Source: Candidatus Wildermuthbacteria bacterium RIFOXYD1_FULL_50_12 (GTDB lineage: Bacteria > Patescibacteriota > Minisyncoccia > Minisyncoccales > UBA10102). Taken from it: a stretch of DNA of 54,642 nucleotides. The position numbers and the translations under genes were made by a program. Within the stretch, counting starts at the first letter, position 1, and each line of letters begins with the position of its first letter. Under the pieces are notes generated by a model. That model saw only the letters and a list, made by a program, of their open reading frames with translations, had not been told where the DNA came from and did no database searches. Location of the stretch: NCBI GenBank assembly GCA_001825035.1, contig MHUO01000008.1, forward strand, positions 1 to 54,642, given 5' to 3'. Below, piece after piece: positions 15,217 to 21,843 of this stretch.

Positions 15217-15291
15217 GGTGGACGACCGGATTTGAACCGGCGATCTTCGCTGCCACAGAGCGACGCTTTAAACCGCTAAGCTACGTCCACC
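15217..15291 (-). tRNA. tRNA-His (GTG)
   Basis: An encoded extra G at the 5' end (-1) faces C73, the hallmark of tRNA-His. Acceptor GTGGACG/CGTCCAC; anticodon stem TCGCT/AGCGA encloses CTGTGGC. Its first 16 nt are also the last codons of the HNH gene. Confidence 0.93.
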
Positions 15292-15785
15292 ATATTTTTA
15301 TCTCTTTGCGGAATCGCAGTACCATAATGATGCACCAAATAATGACAATTGTGGCACAGCCATATTAAATTTTCCAGAGCATTATTTCTTCTATTCCTAT
15401 CAAGATGGTGCGCGCAAAGTATCCTTTTATCACTGGTGCCGCAAACTCGGCACCACTCCTTAATGCCGCTACCCCGGAGGCGATCTCTATATTCTATATG
15501 TTCGCCGCCTTTCCAATTCCAATGATTTTCTCCCACGTATACAATTGAGTTCCGCCAAATTGTCTGGCATCTTTTCGAACAAAAATATTTCTTACTCTGC
15601 GATACTCGCAACTCTTTTCTTGTCTTATAAACTTCTTTCTGGCAAATAAAACACTTTGCGAATCTGCCATTCTTTTGCCCTTTGTGCTTACACTCTCTTG
15701 AGCAATATTTGCCCCACCCTCTTCTTAGCCAATTAGGTTTGGCATAAAAATCCTTCCCGCAAATTTTACATTCTACACGAGGCAT
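15276..15785 (-). CDS. HNH endonuclease with zinc fingers
   Basis: A 169-residue protein. The N-terminal half holds CxxC zinc-finger-like pairs (CKICGKDFYAKP, YCSRECKHKG, CFICQKE, FCSKRC), and the C-terminal half an HNH nuclease: CRVCG...AHHLDRNRRNNALENLIWLCHNCH. HNH nucleases nick or cut DNA and are common in introns, phages and mobile elements. The gene is AT-rich, and its stop codon lies inside the downstream tRNA-His (16 nt overlap). A broken tRNA-His half lies just upstream. A TTGACA element at 15823-15818 with a TATAAG/TAAGAT region gives a very short leader. A homing or insertion history is inferred, not shown. Confidence 0.88.
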   Translation of the reverse strand: MPRVECKICGKDFYAKPNWLRRGWGKYCSRECKHKGQKNGRFAKCFICQKEVYKTRKELRVSQSKKYFCSKRCQTIWRNSIVYVGENHWNWKGGEHIEYRDRLRGSGIKEWCRVCGTSDKRILCAHHLDRNRRNNALENLIWLCHNCHYLVHHYGTAIPQRDKNMVDVA

Positions 15786-15837
15786 TATGTTTTTATCTTA
15801 TATCCTCTACCTCTTTATGTCAAAGAACTGATTTGTG

Positions 15838-15882
15838 GAACTTTTCCACAAACTCCTGTGCTGCCATTACACCATAGCCACC
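15838..15882 (-). pseudogene. 5'-half remnant of a second tRNA-His
   Basis: On the minus strand the sequence begins GGTGGCTA, the same as the 5' end of E. coli tRNA-His, continues with a D arm (GGTGTAATGGCAGCAC) and reaches a GTG anticodon region (GGAGTTTGTGG). It then breaks into an inverted copy (TTTGTGGAA/TTCCACAAA) instead of a T arm. An intact tRNA-His lies beyond the HNH gene. Confidence 0.6.
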
Positions 15883-15906
15883 ACAAACAACCCTATCCCT
15901 CGATTG

Positions 15907-15980
15907 TCTCCCTGGCAGGACTCGAACCTGCAACCTACTCCTTAGAAGGGAGTCGCTCTATCCAGTTGAGCTACAAGGAG
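15907..15980 (-). tRNA. tRNA-Arg (TCT)
   Basis: Acceptor CTCCTTG/CAGGGAG with one G-U pair and discriminator A. The anticodon loop contains TCT, and the T-loop TTCGAGT is intact. A broken tRNA-Arg with the same anticodon lies directly upstream. Confidence 0.93.
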
Positions 15981-15989
15981 GCGGTTAGT

Positions 15990-16060
15990 GTGGGGGCGTG
16001 CCTCAATCTATGGCTTAGAAGTCCGCCAGCTGGCGGATCTATCCATTGAGCTATAAGGAC
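15990..16060 (-). pseudogene. tRNA-Arg (TCT) wrecked by a palindrome
   Basis: The 5' half is clear: GTCCTTATAGCTCAATGGATAGA. The 16-nt palindrome TCCGCCAGCTGGCGGA then replaces the end of the D stem and the 5' side of the anticodon stem. The loop CTTCTAA survives, but the T arm and 3' acceptor are gone. It lies between a strong promoter (16094-16122) and the intact tRNA-Arg(TCT). Confidence 0.75.
16022..16037. repeat. Palindrome copy inside the tRNA-Arg remnant
   Basis: A perfect 16-nt palindrome TCCGCCAGCTGGCGGA, identical to copies in tig (33996-34011) and the GH3-like gene (43148-43163). Confidence 0.85.
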
Positions 16061-16071
16061 GAGAACTTCGC

Positions 16072-16122
16072 GCCTGCCTCCGCCGGCAGGCCTATTATAA
16101 AGGAAAAGGCCTGTTCAGTCAA
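16072..16122 (-). promoter_or_regulatory. Promoter of the tRNA-Arg/HNH/tRNA-His unit
   Basis: On the minus strand TTGACT (16122-16117), 17 bp, TATAAT (16099-16094). The -35 lies within the 3' coding end of the pilus gene at 16115. A CCTGCC/GGCAGG palindrome (16072-16090) lies right at the predicted start of the RNA. Confidence 0.75.
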
Positions 16123-16423
16123 CCGATGGGACAAAGATGTTTCTCCCGGGGGCAACCCCCGCTTGATTGAGCATTTCTTCGCGTTCCCGCCATATCTGCA
16201 TAATCTGCTGGAATGTTTGCTGACTAAAGCGCGTCTGAACAATCTCATTGGAAGATATGTCGTCCTGCACCGTAAACACATATTGATAAAACACCAAGCC
16301 AGAAATGAGAAGCGCGAGGAAGAGCAAAATCAGAAAGCTCAAAAAGGGATGCTCTCCCATCCATCGCAGAATTCCGGGCAAGGATCGAACAATGCTGTTT
16401 AGTCGAAGTTGAAACATGCTCAT
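16115..16423 (-). CDS. Small membrane protein of the pilus operon
   Basis: A 102-residue protein with one strong membrane helix (FLSFLILLFLALLISGLVFYQYVF, residues 27-50) and a C-terminal extracytoplasmic tail rich in Gln and Glu. Its ATG overlaps the pilO stop by ATGA, so it is the last gene of the pilB-to-pilO operon. I do not recognise a family. Its position after pilO is where pilP lies in other bacteria, but the sequence shows no lipoprotein signal or PilP domain, so any PilP-like role is a guess. Confidence 0.7.
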   Translation of the reverse strand: MSMFQLRLNSIVRSLPGILRWMGEHPFLSFLILLFLALLISGLVFYQYVFTVQDDISSNEIVQTRFSQQTFQQIMQIWREREEMLNQAGVAPGRNIFVPSVD

Positions 16424-16956
16424 TTCATAAATACTTTCATAGAAAGAGAAAATTCAATCCGCTCCTGACTTTGCTGCACCCCACGCTTCTGAGACATATT
16501 GAAGGTCTTCACTTCAAGAAGATACGGGGCATTCTCAATCTTTTGCAGGAAAGCCATAATATCGGGATACGAGCCGTCTCCTGCCAGCCGAACCTCGAGG
16601 GAGGACCAACGATCTCCTCGCAGGCGCTGTAAAGAGCCCAGCGCTTTTTCTGCTCGCAACCCAAAAGAGGCGGCCGCCTCGTCAAGAAACCGGAAGAGGG
16701 CAATGGGTGCGTCGCCGTCCACAAAAAGATTTTCCATTCTCTGAAATTCGCCAGCGTATTGCCCAGCAATCTTTCCAAATTCGCTTGAACCCTCCTGATC
16801 TGCCCGCAACTGAAGAAGCTCGCGTCTGTACGCCAGCACCTCTTTATGGTCTCTCACTACTCCCTGGAATACCGGATAGAGCACCAAGCCAAGAAATAGT
16901 ATGCTGAAAGTTCCGAAAGAGAGAACGGCGACGATAATTTTTTGTCTTGCCCTCAT
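16420..16956 (-). CDS. pilO: Type IV pilus inner-membrane protein PilO-like
   Basis: A 178-residue bitopic protein: an N-terminal membrane helix (residues 8-30), a coiled-coil linker (KEVLAYRRELLQLRADQEG) and a ferredoxin-like periplasmic domain (LEVRLAGDGSYPDIMAFLQKIENAPYLLEVKTFNMSQ). PilO pairs with PilN and links PilM to the pilus machine. It overlaps pilN by 4 bp (ATGA) and the next gene by 4 bp. The assignment rests on topology, size and order, since PilO is poorly conserved. Confidence 0.82.
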   Translation of the reverse strand: MRARQKIIVAVLSFGTFSILFLGLVLYPVFQGVVRDHKEVLAYRRELLQLRADQEGSSEFGKIAGQYAGEFQRMENLFVDGDAPIALFRFLDEAAASFGLRAEKALGSLQRLRGDRWSSLEVRLAGDGSYPDIMAFLQKIENAPYLLEVKTFNMSQKRGVQQSQERIEFSLSMKVFMK

Positions 16957-17474
16957 AGCTCAAAATCAAAAGAAAAATCTATATCTGCTGCGCGAATCCA
17001 GTTTGACTGAGGAAAAGAAAAATTCTCAAAAGTGGGGTCTCTCTCAAGATTTGCCCTGAAAGCAACCAAATCTTCCGTCAGAGGAGCAAATCCCTTTAAG
17101 GATACTTTCGCCTTCGGAGATCCCGCCGCGTAGCTAAGAGAAGTAAGATACACGTTCTCGGGCAAAGCGCCTTCAACGCGGGCGACGACGTCTGCAAACG
17201 ACACCCTCTCTGTGTAAAAATCCATGATCGCCGCAACATCCGCGTTAAGTTCCCGTATACGGGCAGAGTCCGACTCTCCGCCTTCCTGTCTCTGTGCTTC
17301 CACCAAAATTTGCTGCGCATTAATTTCGCCCCATACATACACCCGAATGGACAAGAGCGCCAGCGCCAAGCAAACAAGGAATACTCCAAGAAGTATGCCC
17401 AAGATGAGCACGAGGCGAAATCGCTCTCCCCCTCGCAATTCTTCTTTGTGCTGCGGCGGCAAAAGATTAATCAT
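16953..17474 (-). CDS. pilN: Type IV pilus assembly protein PilN-like
   Basis: A 173-residue protein beginning MINLLPPQHKEE, matching the conserved N-terminal INLLP motif through which PilN binds PilM in the cytoplasm. A single membrane helix follows (residues 23-45), then a coiled coil and a periplasmic domain ending ADIDFSFDFEL. It overlaps pilM by 8 bp and pilO by 4 bp, implying coupled translation of the MNO complex. Confidence 0.9.
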   Translation of the reverse strand: MINLLPPQHKEELRGGERFRLVLILGILLGVFLVCLALALLSIRVYVWGEINAQQILVEAQRQEGGESDSARIRELNADVAAIMDFYTERVSFADVVARVEGALPENVYLTSLSYAAGSPKAKVSLKGFAPLTEDLVAFRANLERDPTFENFSFPQSNWIRAADIDFSFDFEL

Positions 17475-18576
17475 AGGACTTTCCGCGCTGTGCTCCCCTA
17501 AGCGCCAGCCCGAGAGCGCAGCTGTAACTCAACGATTCCTGGAACGGAAGCAGGGGCAACTCCTGAGCGTTGCGAGGAAGGATATTCACCCAAGGATCTC
17601 CTATCACAACCTCAACCTTGAGAGAACGCATCAAAAATTCTGGAAATCCCTTGAGATTTGCCCCTCCTCCGCACAGCATAACTTTCTTAATCGTTGTTTG
17701 AGATTTCCCGAGATGCTGATGAGGGAGATGCGTCTCGTAGTACTCAAGGTACTTGCTTATTTGCTCAATAAAATCGTTCGCCACGGGAACTATCGCCCGA
17801 AATACTTCCTGCCCGAGCGCGTCTTCGGGCACGTATAAGCCGTACTGACGCTTAAATTCCTCTGCCTTTTCCTCGTCCACGTGAAGGGTACGCGCGACTG
17901 CCTCGGTAAACTGTTGAGAGGAAAGCGAAAGAGATGTGGTGAACCGCACGCTGTACCCGGAAAAAATGCTCAATTTCGTGCGCACTTTCCCGACATCCAC
18001 AAGCAAAATAGGTATGGGGGAGACCCCCTTTCCCACGACCGCCCGCGTGAGCGCAATTGCGTCAATCTCAAGCGCCGCAGGTACCAATCCCGCCTTCTCA
18101 AGCGCAGACATATACGAATCCACTATTGCGCGGGGGAGAGAAGCAACGAGCACGTCGAGATGATCAAGATGATTGTGAACGGGAGGAATAACGGCAGAAT
18201 CTATGTACAGCGTATCAATCGGGTATGGGATAAAGTTTTCCGCCTGAAAACGGACGGCAACCATCATTTCTTCTCTTTTCATGCGGGGAATCTGAATTAC
18301 CTGCACAAACGCCCTCTCTTCGGGAAGAGCGGCTACCACGTAGCGGGTGTGAATTTTTTTGCCCTTTACCTGCTTAAGCGCTTTTTGGATTGAAGCTGCG
18401 AGCTTCTCTTCATCTTTGATTTCGCCCCCCTCAATAACCCCTTCTGCGAGCTCTCCTCCTCCATAGGAAACCAAGCGAAATCCTTGCCGCTTCTTTTCAA
18501 GCTGGGCGACTTTGAGCGAAAGGTCGGAAAGATCCAATCCGAAAGCCCGCGGATGGAGTGTAAGAAATCCCATCAT
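17467..18576 (-). CDS. pilM: Type IV pilus assembly protein PilM
   Basis: A 369-residue actin-like ATPase of the cytoplasmic alignment complex. The N terminus FGLDLSDLSLKVAQL is the phosphate-1 motif; LLVDVGKVRTKLSIF is phosphate-2, and MLCGGGANLKGFPEFL the adenosine motif. RYVVAALPEERAFVQVIQIPRM is typical PilM. There are two consecutive ATGs (18576, 18573). A promoter, TTGGAA-17 bp-TACAAT, ends 8 nt before the first ATG, so pilMNO and the following gene have their own, probably leaderless, start. It lies 18 nt after the polymer-like pilus gene. Confidence 0.92.
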   Translation of the reverse strand: MMGFLTLHPRAFGLDLSDLSLKVAQLEKKRQGFRLVSYGGGELAEGVIEGGEIKDEEKLAASIQKALKQVKGKKIHTRYVVAALPEERAFVQVIQIPRMKREEMMVAVRFQAENFIPYPIDTLYIDSAVIPPVHNHLDHLDVLVASLPRAIVDSYMSALEKAGLVPAALEIDAIALTRAVVGKGVSPIPILLVDVGKVRTKLSIFSGYSVRFTTSLSLSSQQFTEAVARTLHVDEEKAEEFKRQYGLYVPEDALGQEVFRAIVPVANDFIEQISKYLEYYETHLPHQHLGKSQTTIKKVMLCGGGANLKGFPEFLMRSLKVEVVIGDPWVNILPRNAQELPLLPFQESLSYSCALGLALRGAQRGKSYD

Positions 18577-18584
18577 TACTGTCT

Positions 18585-18613
18585 ATTGTACTCTTTATTC
18601 AATTTCTTTCCAA
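18585..18613 (-). promoter_or_regulatory. Internal pilM promoter, leaderless type
   Basis: On the minus strand TTGGAA (18613-18608), 17 bp, TACAAT (18590-18585), 8 nt before the first pilM ATG. The boxes lie partly in the coding end of the preceding gene. Confidence 0.6.
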
Positions 18614-19902
18614 CTTGTTACTTCCCATCCTCCTCCCGTGCCATTCACAAACGTAACGTTCTGAAGCCCAATTTCATACACAAGGCGCGCATTATTTCCC
18701 AAACGGATACCATCCCCTGCCACTTCGCGAAGCCGAGCGTTGTTATCAATTAAGATAGTGCTATTATTGGTGTACAAAATATCTGCCTGGGCATTGTTTT
18801 TAAGGGCGATCGCTTCCGATCCTGCATCAGTGCTAGTTGAAAGATACATAAGGTAGCTTCCTGCCTGCCCAGAGCCCGAAGATACGCTATTGTTGTCAAG
18901 AAGAATTTTCCCGTCCGCAACAATAATGCCGCTCGTAGATCCATATCCGGCATCAAGGTGTACATCTGCATCGTTTTTCACGTCAATATTTCCAACAACC
19001 CATAAGGTACCGGTGACTACCAATGTTGCGCCGTTATCTACGAGAAGGTTACCAGTGATTTTCTTTCGCCCAAGCGATACGGTTGTAAATGCAGGCACTG
19101 TATAGTCCCCAGTAATTGTCCCGCCGGCCGCTGCAGTATCCTTCCATCCCTGGATGAGAGCTGGATCGTCAAATGGCAAAGGAATGGAAGCTGGGGGCGC
19201 ACCAAGAGGCGTATCGATGGCACCGCAACCATTGCTTGTATTTGCATTTAAATCGTTCACAATAAGCACCTCTTCACAAATATCAACAGTGGCATTCCCA
19301 TTGACAAATGGCGGAGAGGCACCTCCACAACCAGCTGTGCAGTACAATCTTCCTCCTACTTTTGCAATTTCCACAGAACCAGAAATTCCGCCAAAAATAG
19401 TTCCTATGCCCGCATTATTCCCAAGCGATACATCCCCATTTGAAAACACGTTCCCCAATACATCACTTTGATTCCCCAGTTCCAATCCGCCCTCACCTAC
19501 ATGAGCTCCGAAGAAGAATTCGGCATCTGTTGCCTTAATTTCATATACCGCTTCTGCGATCCTGACGCGCCCGAGTGAGTTTCCAGACGATGTAACGGTG
19601 CGCGAACCGAAGAACAAAGGAGAAATAGTAATTTGGGCTTGAGCAGATCCGACTTCGAGCGAATAAGGATACGCACCGGGGAGCGTCAGGGAATTATGCA
19701 AGCGCAAAAGTCCGTCTTCAAGGCCGGATTCGGCGGCGGCATACGCCCGCGCGGATTGGACGGTATTTTTGATAATACGCTGCTGAGCAAGCACGCCAAA
19801 GGCAATGCTGGTAATGATGCCCAGCATCAATACGAGCACCACAACAGCAAGGTATAAGCCCACAAATCCTCGTTCGCGCATCTTTTTCAACATCTTATTC
19901 AT
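18595..19902 (-). CDS. PilX-like anchored protein with beta-solenoid body
   Basis: A 435-residue protein. The N terminus ERGFVGLYLAVVVLVLMLGIITSIAF is pilin-like, and the AAAESGLEDGLLRL segment is typical of PilX-type minor pilins. From about residue 140 the chain contains repeating short strands rich in Asn/Gly (LGNQSDVLGNVFSNGDVSLGNN, later LLVDNGATLVVTGTLWVVGN), as in right-handed beta-helix, bactofilin-like polymer-forming domains. Two cysteines in YCTAGCGG could form a disulfide. It probably lies at or near the pilus tip and acts in adhesion. Its ATG overlaps the previous stop as ATGAATAA. Confidence 0.75.
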   Translation of the reverse strand: MNKMLKKMRERGFVGLYLAVVVLVLMLGIITSIAFGVLAQQRIIKNTVQSARAYAAAESGLEDGLLRLHNSLTLPGAYPYSLEVGSAQAQITISPLFFGSRTVTSSGNSLGRVRIAEAVYEIKATDAEFFFGAHVGEGGLELGNQSDVLGNVFSNGDVSLGNNAGIGTIFGGISGSVEIAKVGGRLYCTAGCGGASPPFVNGNATVDICEEVLIVNDLNANTSNGCGAIDTPLGAPPASIPLPFDDPALIQGWKDTAAAGGTITGDYTVPAFTTVSLGRKKITGNLLVDNGATLVVTGTLWVVGNIDVKNDADVHLDAGYGSTSGIIVADGKILLDNNSVSSGSGQAGSYLMYLSTSTDAGSEAIALKNNAQADILYTNNSTILIDNNARLREVAGDGIRLGNNARLVYEIGLQNVTFVNGTGGGWEVTSWKEIE

Positions 19903-20419
19903 GCATCCTTAAAGAAACCGTTGTTTGCATTTCTTGGACGGCGGCCCGATACGCGGCTCCCAGCGTTATTTGAATTGACCTAGCGGATCCCGTCTGCACG
20001 GGCGCAAACTCAAGGTTTTGAATCTCAATCTTTTCTGTAGTAATCGCAAGAGGTAACTGAGATTCTCGTTTCACGCAAAGCCGCGTGCCGCAAAGGAAAA
20101 AATCAATATACGTGGAGGATTCGTCGGCAGGAACGCTGTTTCTCGTTTTAAGAGAAAGTTGACCCGGACTGCTCTCAAACACGCTCGTGGGCGCATACAC
20201 GCTCTGGGCCTCTCTGATTTCATTGCTCATGAGGATGAGCGCATGCTCAATGTTCGCGGCCAGCTCGTTTTTCACGTGAACCTCGTTGCTTGCGCGCACA
20301 AGCCACACCAACATCGCGGCAACCGTTCCGATCACCAGCACGAGCGAAGCAACATATATGAGCATTTCAATCAGAGTGAACCCGCCAAATTTTTTTTCTT
20401 TTTTCTTTTCTCTTTTCAT
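19895..20419 (-). CDS. Minor type IV prepilin
   Basis: A 174-residue prepilin with a basic leader and the class III signal GGFTLIEMLIYVASLVLVIG: cleavage after Gly, a Glu at +5 and a hydrophobic helix. The body resembles PilW/GspJ-type minor pilins with a possible disulfide (FLCGTRLCVKR). I prefer ATG 20419 (MKREKKKEKK), because it falls 7 nt after the preceding stop; the track start at 20452 lies within the upstream gene. It would be cleaved by PilD, not in this window, and inserted in the pilus. Confidence 0.85.
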   Translation of the reverse strand: MKREKKKEKKFGGFTLIEMLIYVASLVLVIGTVAAMLVWLVRASNEVHVKNELAANIEHALILMSNEIREAQSVYAPTSVFESSPGQLSLKTRNSVPADESSTYIDFFLCGTRLCVKRESQLPLAITTEKIEIQNLEFAPVQTGSARSIQITLGAAYRAAVQEMQTTVSLRMHE

Positions 20420-20426
20420 TTTCTTA

Positions 20427-20924
20427 TTACCGCCAGTTCGTGAAGTAAGCAACCAATTCTACTCGGTGAGTCCTTCCTCTTTCCTCCCACGAAACTACTG
20501 CGACTGTCTTCACGGTGTCTGGGTCAAGGCTACCGCCGCTTGGATAGATGTTGTCGCTCCCGTCGCGATATACCTCTTCAAACACGATTTGCCTTGCGAA
20601 TTCATCTATAGTCTCTGAACCAGCAACCAAAGTCCACTCGGGCGGAGGACCGCCCAACTGTTCCGGGTGATACAGATCTCCAAGCGTAAACGTCCCCAGC
20701 CCGTCAACTGACCACTCCGTACCGTCTCTTATGTTCCGCACGATTTCCAAAGCCTCCTGCGCCAAGGCGGTTGCTTGGCTTGTCTGCTGTACAACCTGCG
20801 AGGTTGCCAAAAAAAATGCGGCCAGGCCAAGAATAACCGCGAGCGAACCCACGATGATTCCTGCAATGACGACAATCTCCACAAGCGATCCTCCTCTATT
20901 ATTGAGGGATGACTGCGCTAACAT
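20427..20924 (-). CDS. Minor prepilin, PilV-like
   Basis: A 165-residue prepilin: RGGSLVEIVVIAGIIVGSLAVILGLAAFF carries the Gly cleavage site, Glu+5 and long helix. The ALAQEALEIVRNIRD segment is typical of PilV/GspI-type pilins. It overlaps the upstream prepilin by 26 bp. The C-terminal part (VVSWEERGRTHRVELVAYFTNW) is a beta-rich pilin-like domain. Confidence 0.85.
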   Translation of the reverse strand: MLAQSSLNNRGGSLVEIVVIAGIIVGSLAVILGLAAFFLATSQVVQQTSQATALAQEALEIVRNIRDGTEWSVDGLGTFTLGDLYHPEQLGGPPPEWTLVAGSETIDEFARQIVFEEVYRDGSDNIYPSGGSLDPDTVKTVAVVSWEERGRTHRVELVAYFTNWR

Positions 20925-21843
20925 AGATTGATTCTCCTCCGCTTATAATTTCTCCGTCCGCGGCGTACTCAATAAGTTTCCCCGTGATATCCCCGCTCAG
21001 GGTGATACTAAGGGGTTTTGTATTGAGGCGACGATTGCGATGCACGGAAAACTGACTGTCAAATCCGCTATTAAGCACGTGGGTGTGAATCTTAAGCTTC
21101 TGTTCTTCCCCGTCCACCTCAATCGTTCCTTCCCACACAATTTGACCGCCGGCCAAATAATCGCTTATGGCGATCACCTCTGTAGCAGTGCCAAAATCCA
21201 GAATTAGTTCTTCGGTCGCAGTATCAATGGGCGGATTTCTCGTGTAGTCAATATGCACATGACGGGAGTCCTTGACGCGGTCGTCGTCGTTCGGGGCAGC
21301 GCCGCTGTCAATTTCCACGGCGCCCGAGCTCCCCACATACACAGTCCTCGCGTTGGCAGGATCTGCCTTCCCCCGCAAAATCGCGCTTCCCGGATTACCC
21401 GTGGTGCCCTGAATCCGGTTAAACACCACTTCTTGCCCTCCCCCAAAAGAAACGGCGCCAAACTCAATCGTGTCGCGAAGTTGGTATACTTCCTCGCTCA
21501 CACGCGAAAGATAGTCATCTCCCTGGAACAGCACATATCGGTGAGGGGCGACGCTCGTATCCACGTACACTCCATACCTTGCAGCCCCCTCAGAAGCAAT
21601 CGTTCTGTTTCTCGCGAGCTCTAGTACACGAGAAAGACCTCGGGCTTCCGCCTCCAGATCAGCTCCACCCCTCAGAACTGTGAGCCCAACAACGGATGAA
21701 CCCAATAACAATCCAAAAATGGCAAATACGACGAGGATTTCAACAAGTGTGAGCCCTTTCACCCCGTTAGAAATTCCCCTTCCCATGTGCTGTAGTCGTG
21801 GGAGTATCCTATTGCTTGTGAGGATGATTTCTAACGGGGTCAT
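20899..21843 (-). CDS. Prepilin (GspH/FimT type) with an element-encoded leader
   Basis: A 287- to 314-residue prepilin. The signal is GVKGLTLVEILVVFAIFGLLLG: Gly cleavage, Glu+5, hydrophobic helix; then a GspH-like body with RVLELARNRTIASEG. Element B (21762-21839) lies exactly at its start. Without the insertion the gene would begin ATGAAAGGGCTC (M-K-G-L-T-L-V-E), overlapping the pilC stop by ATGA. With it, translation from the old ATG (21843) reads through the element in frame, adding 27 residues before the KG site; alternatively, a GTG at 21762 restarts the short form. The 81-bp insertion is a multiple of three, so the gene remains functional. Confidence 0.82.
   Translation of the reverse strand: MTPLEIILTSNRILPRLQHMGRGISNGVKGLTLVEILVVFAIFGLLLGSSVVGLTVLRGGADLEAEARGLSRVLELARNRTIASEGAARYGVYVDTSVAPHRYVLFQGDDYLSRVSEEVYQLRDTIEFGAVSFGGGQEVVFNRIQGTTGNPGSAILRGKADPANARTVYVGSSGAVEIDSGAAPNDDDRVKDSRHVHIDYTRNPPIDTATEELILDFGTATEVIAISDYLAGGQIVWEGTIEVDGEEQKLKIHTHVLNSGFDSQFSVHRNRRLNTKPLSITLSGDITGKLIEYAADGEIISGGESIYVSAVIPQ
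21762..21839. mobile_element. 78-bp MITE-like element B in the pilC/prepilin junction
   Basis: Perfect 14-bp inverted repeats ACCCCGTTAGAAAT (21761-21774) and ATTTCTAACGGGGT (21827-21840) around 52 nt that fold into two smaller hairpins. On the coding strand TGA flanks both sides. It has the same length, arm pattern (CCCGT-N2-GAAAT) and target as element A. Confidence 0.75.

Noticed and set aside
15276-15882. Group I intron with HNH gene splitting tRNA-His
   Set aside because: The 5' remnant and the downstream tRNA-His differ in sequence, and the downstream gene is complete by itself. I see no conserved intron core.
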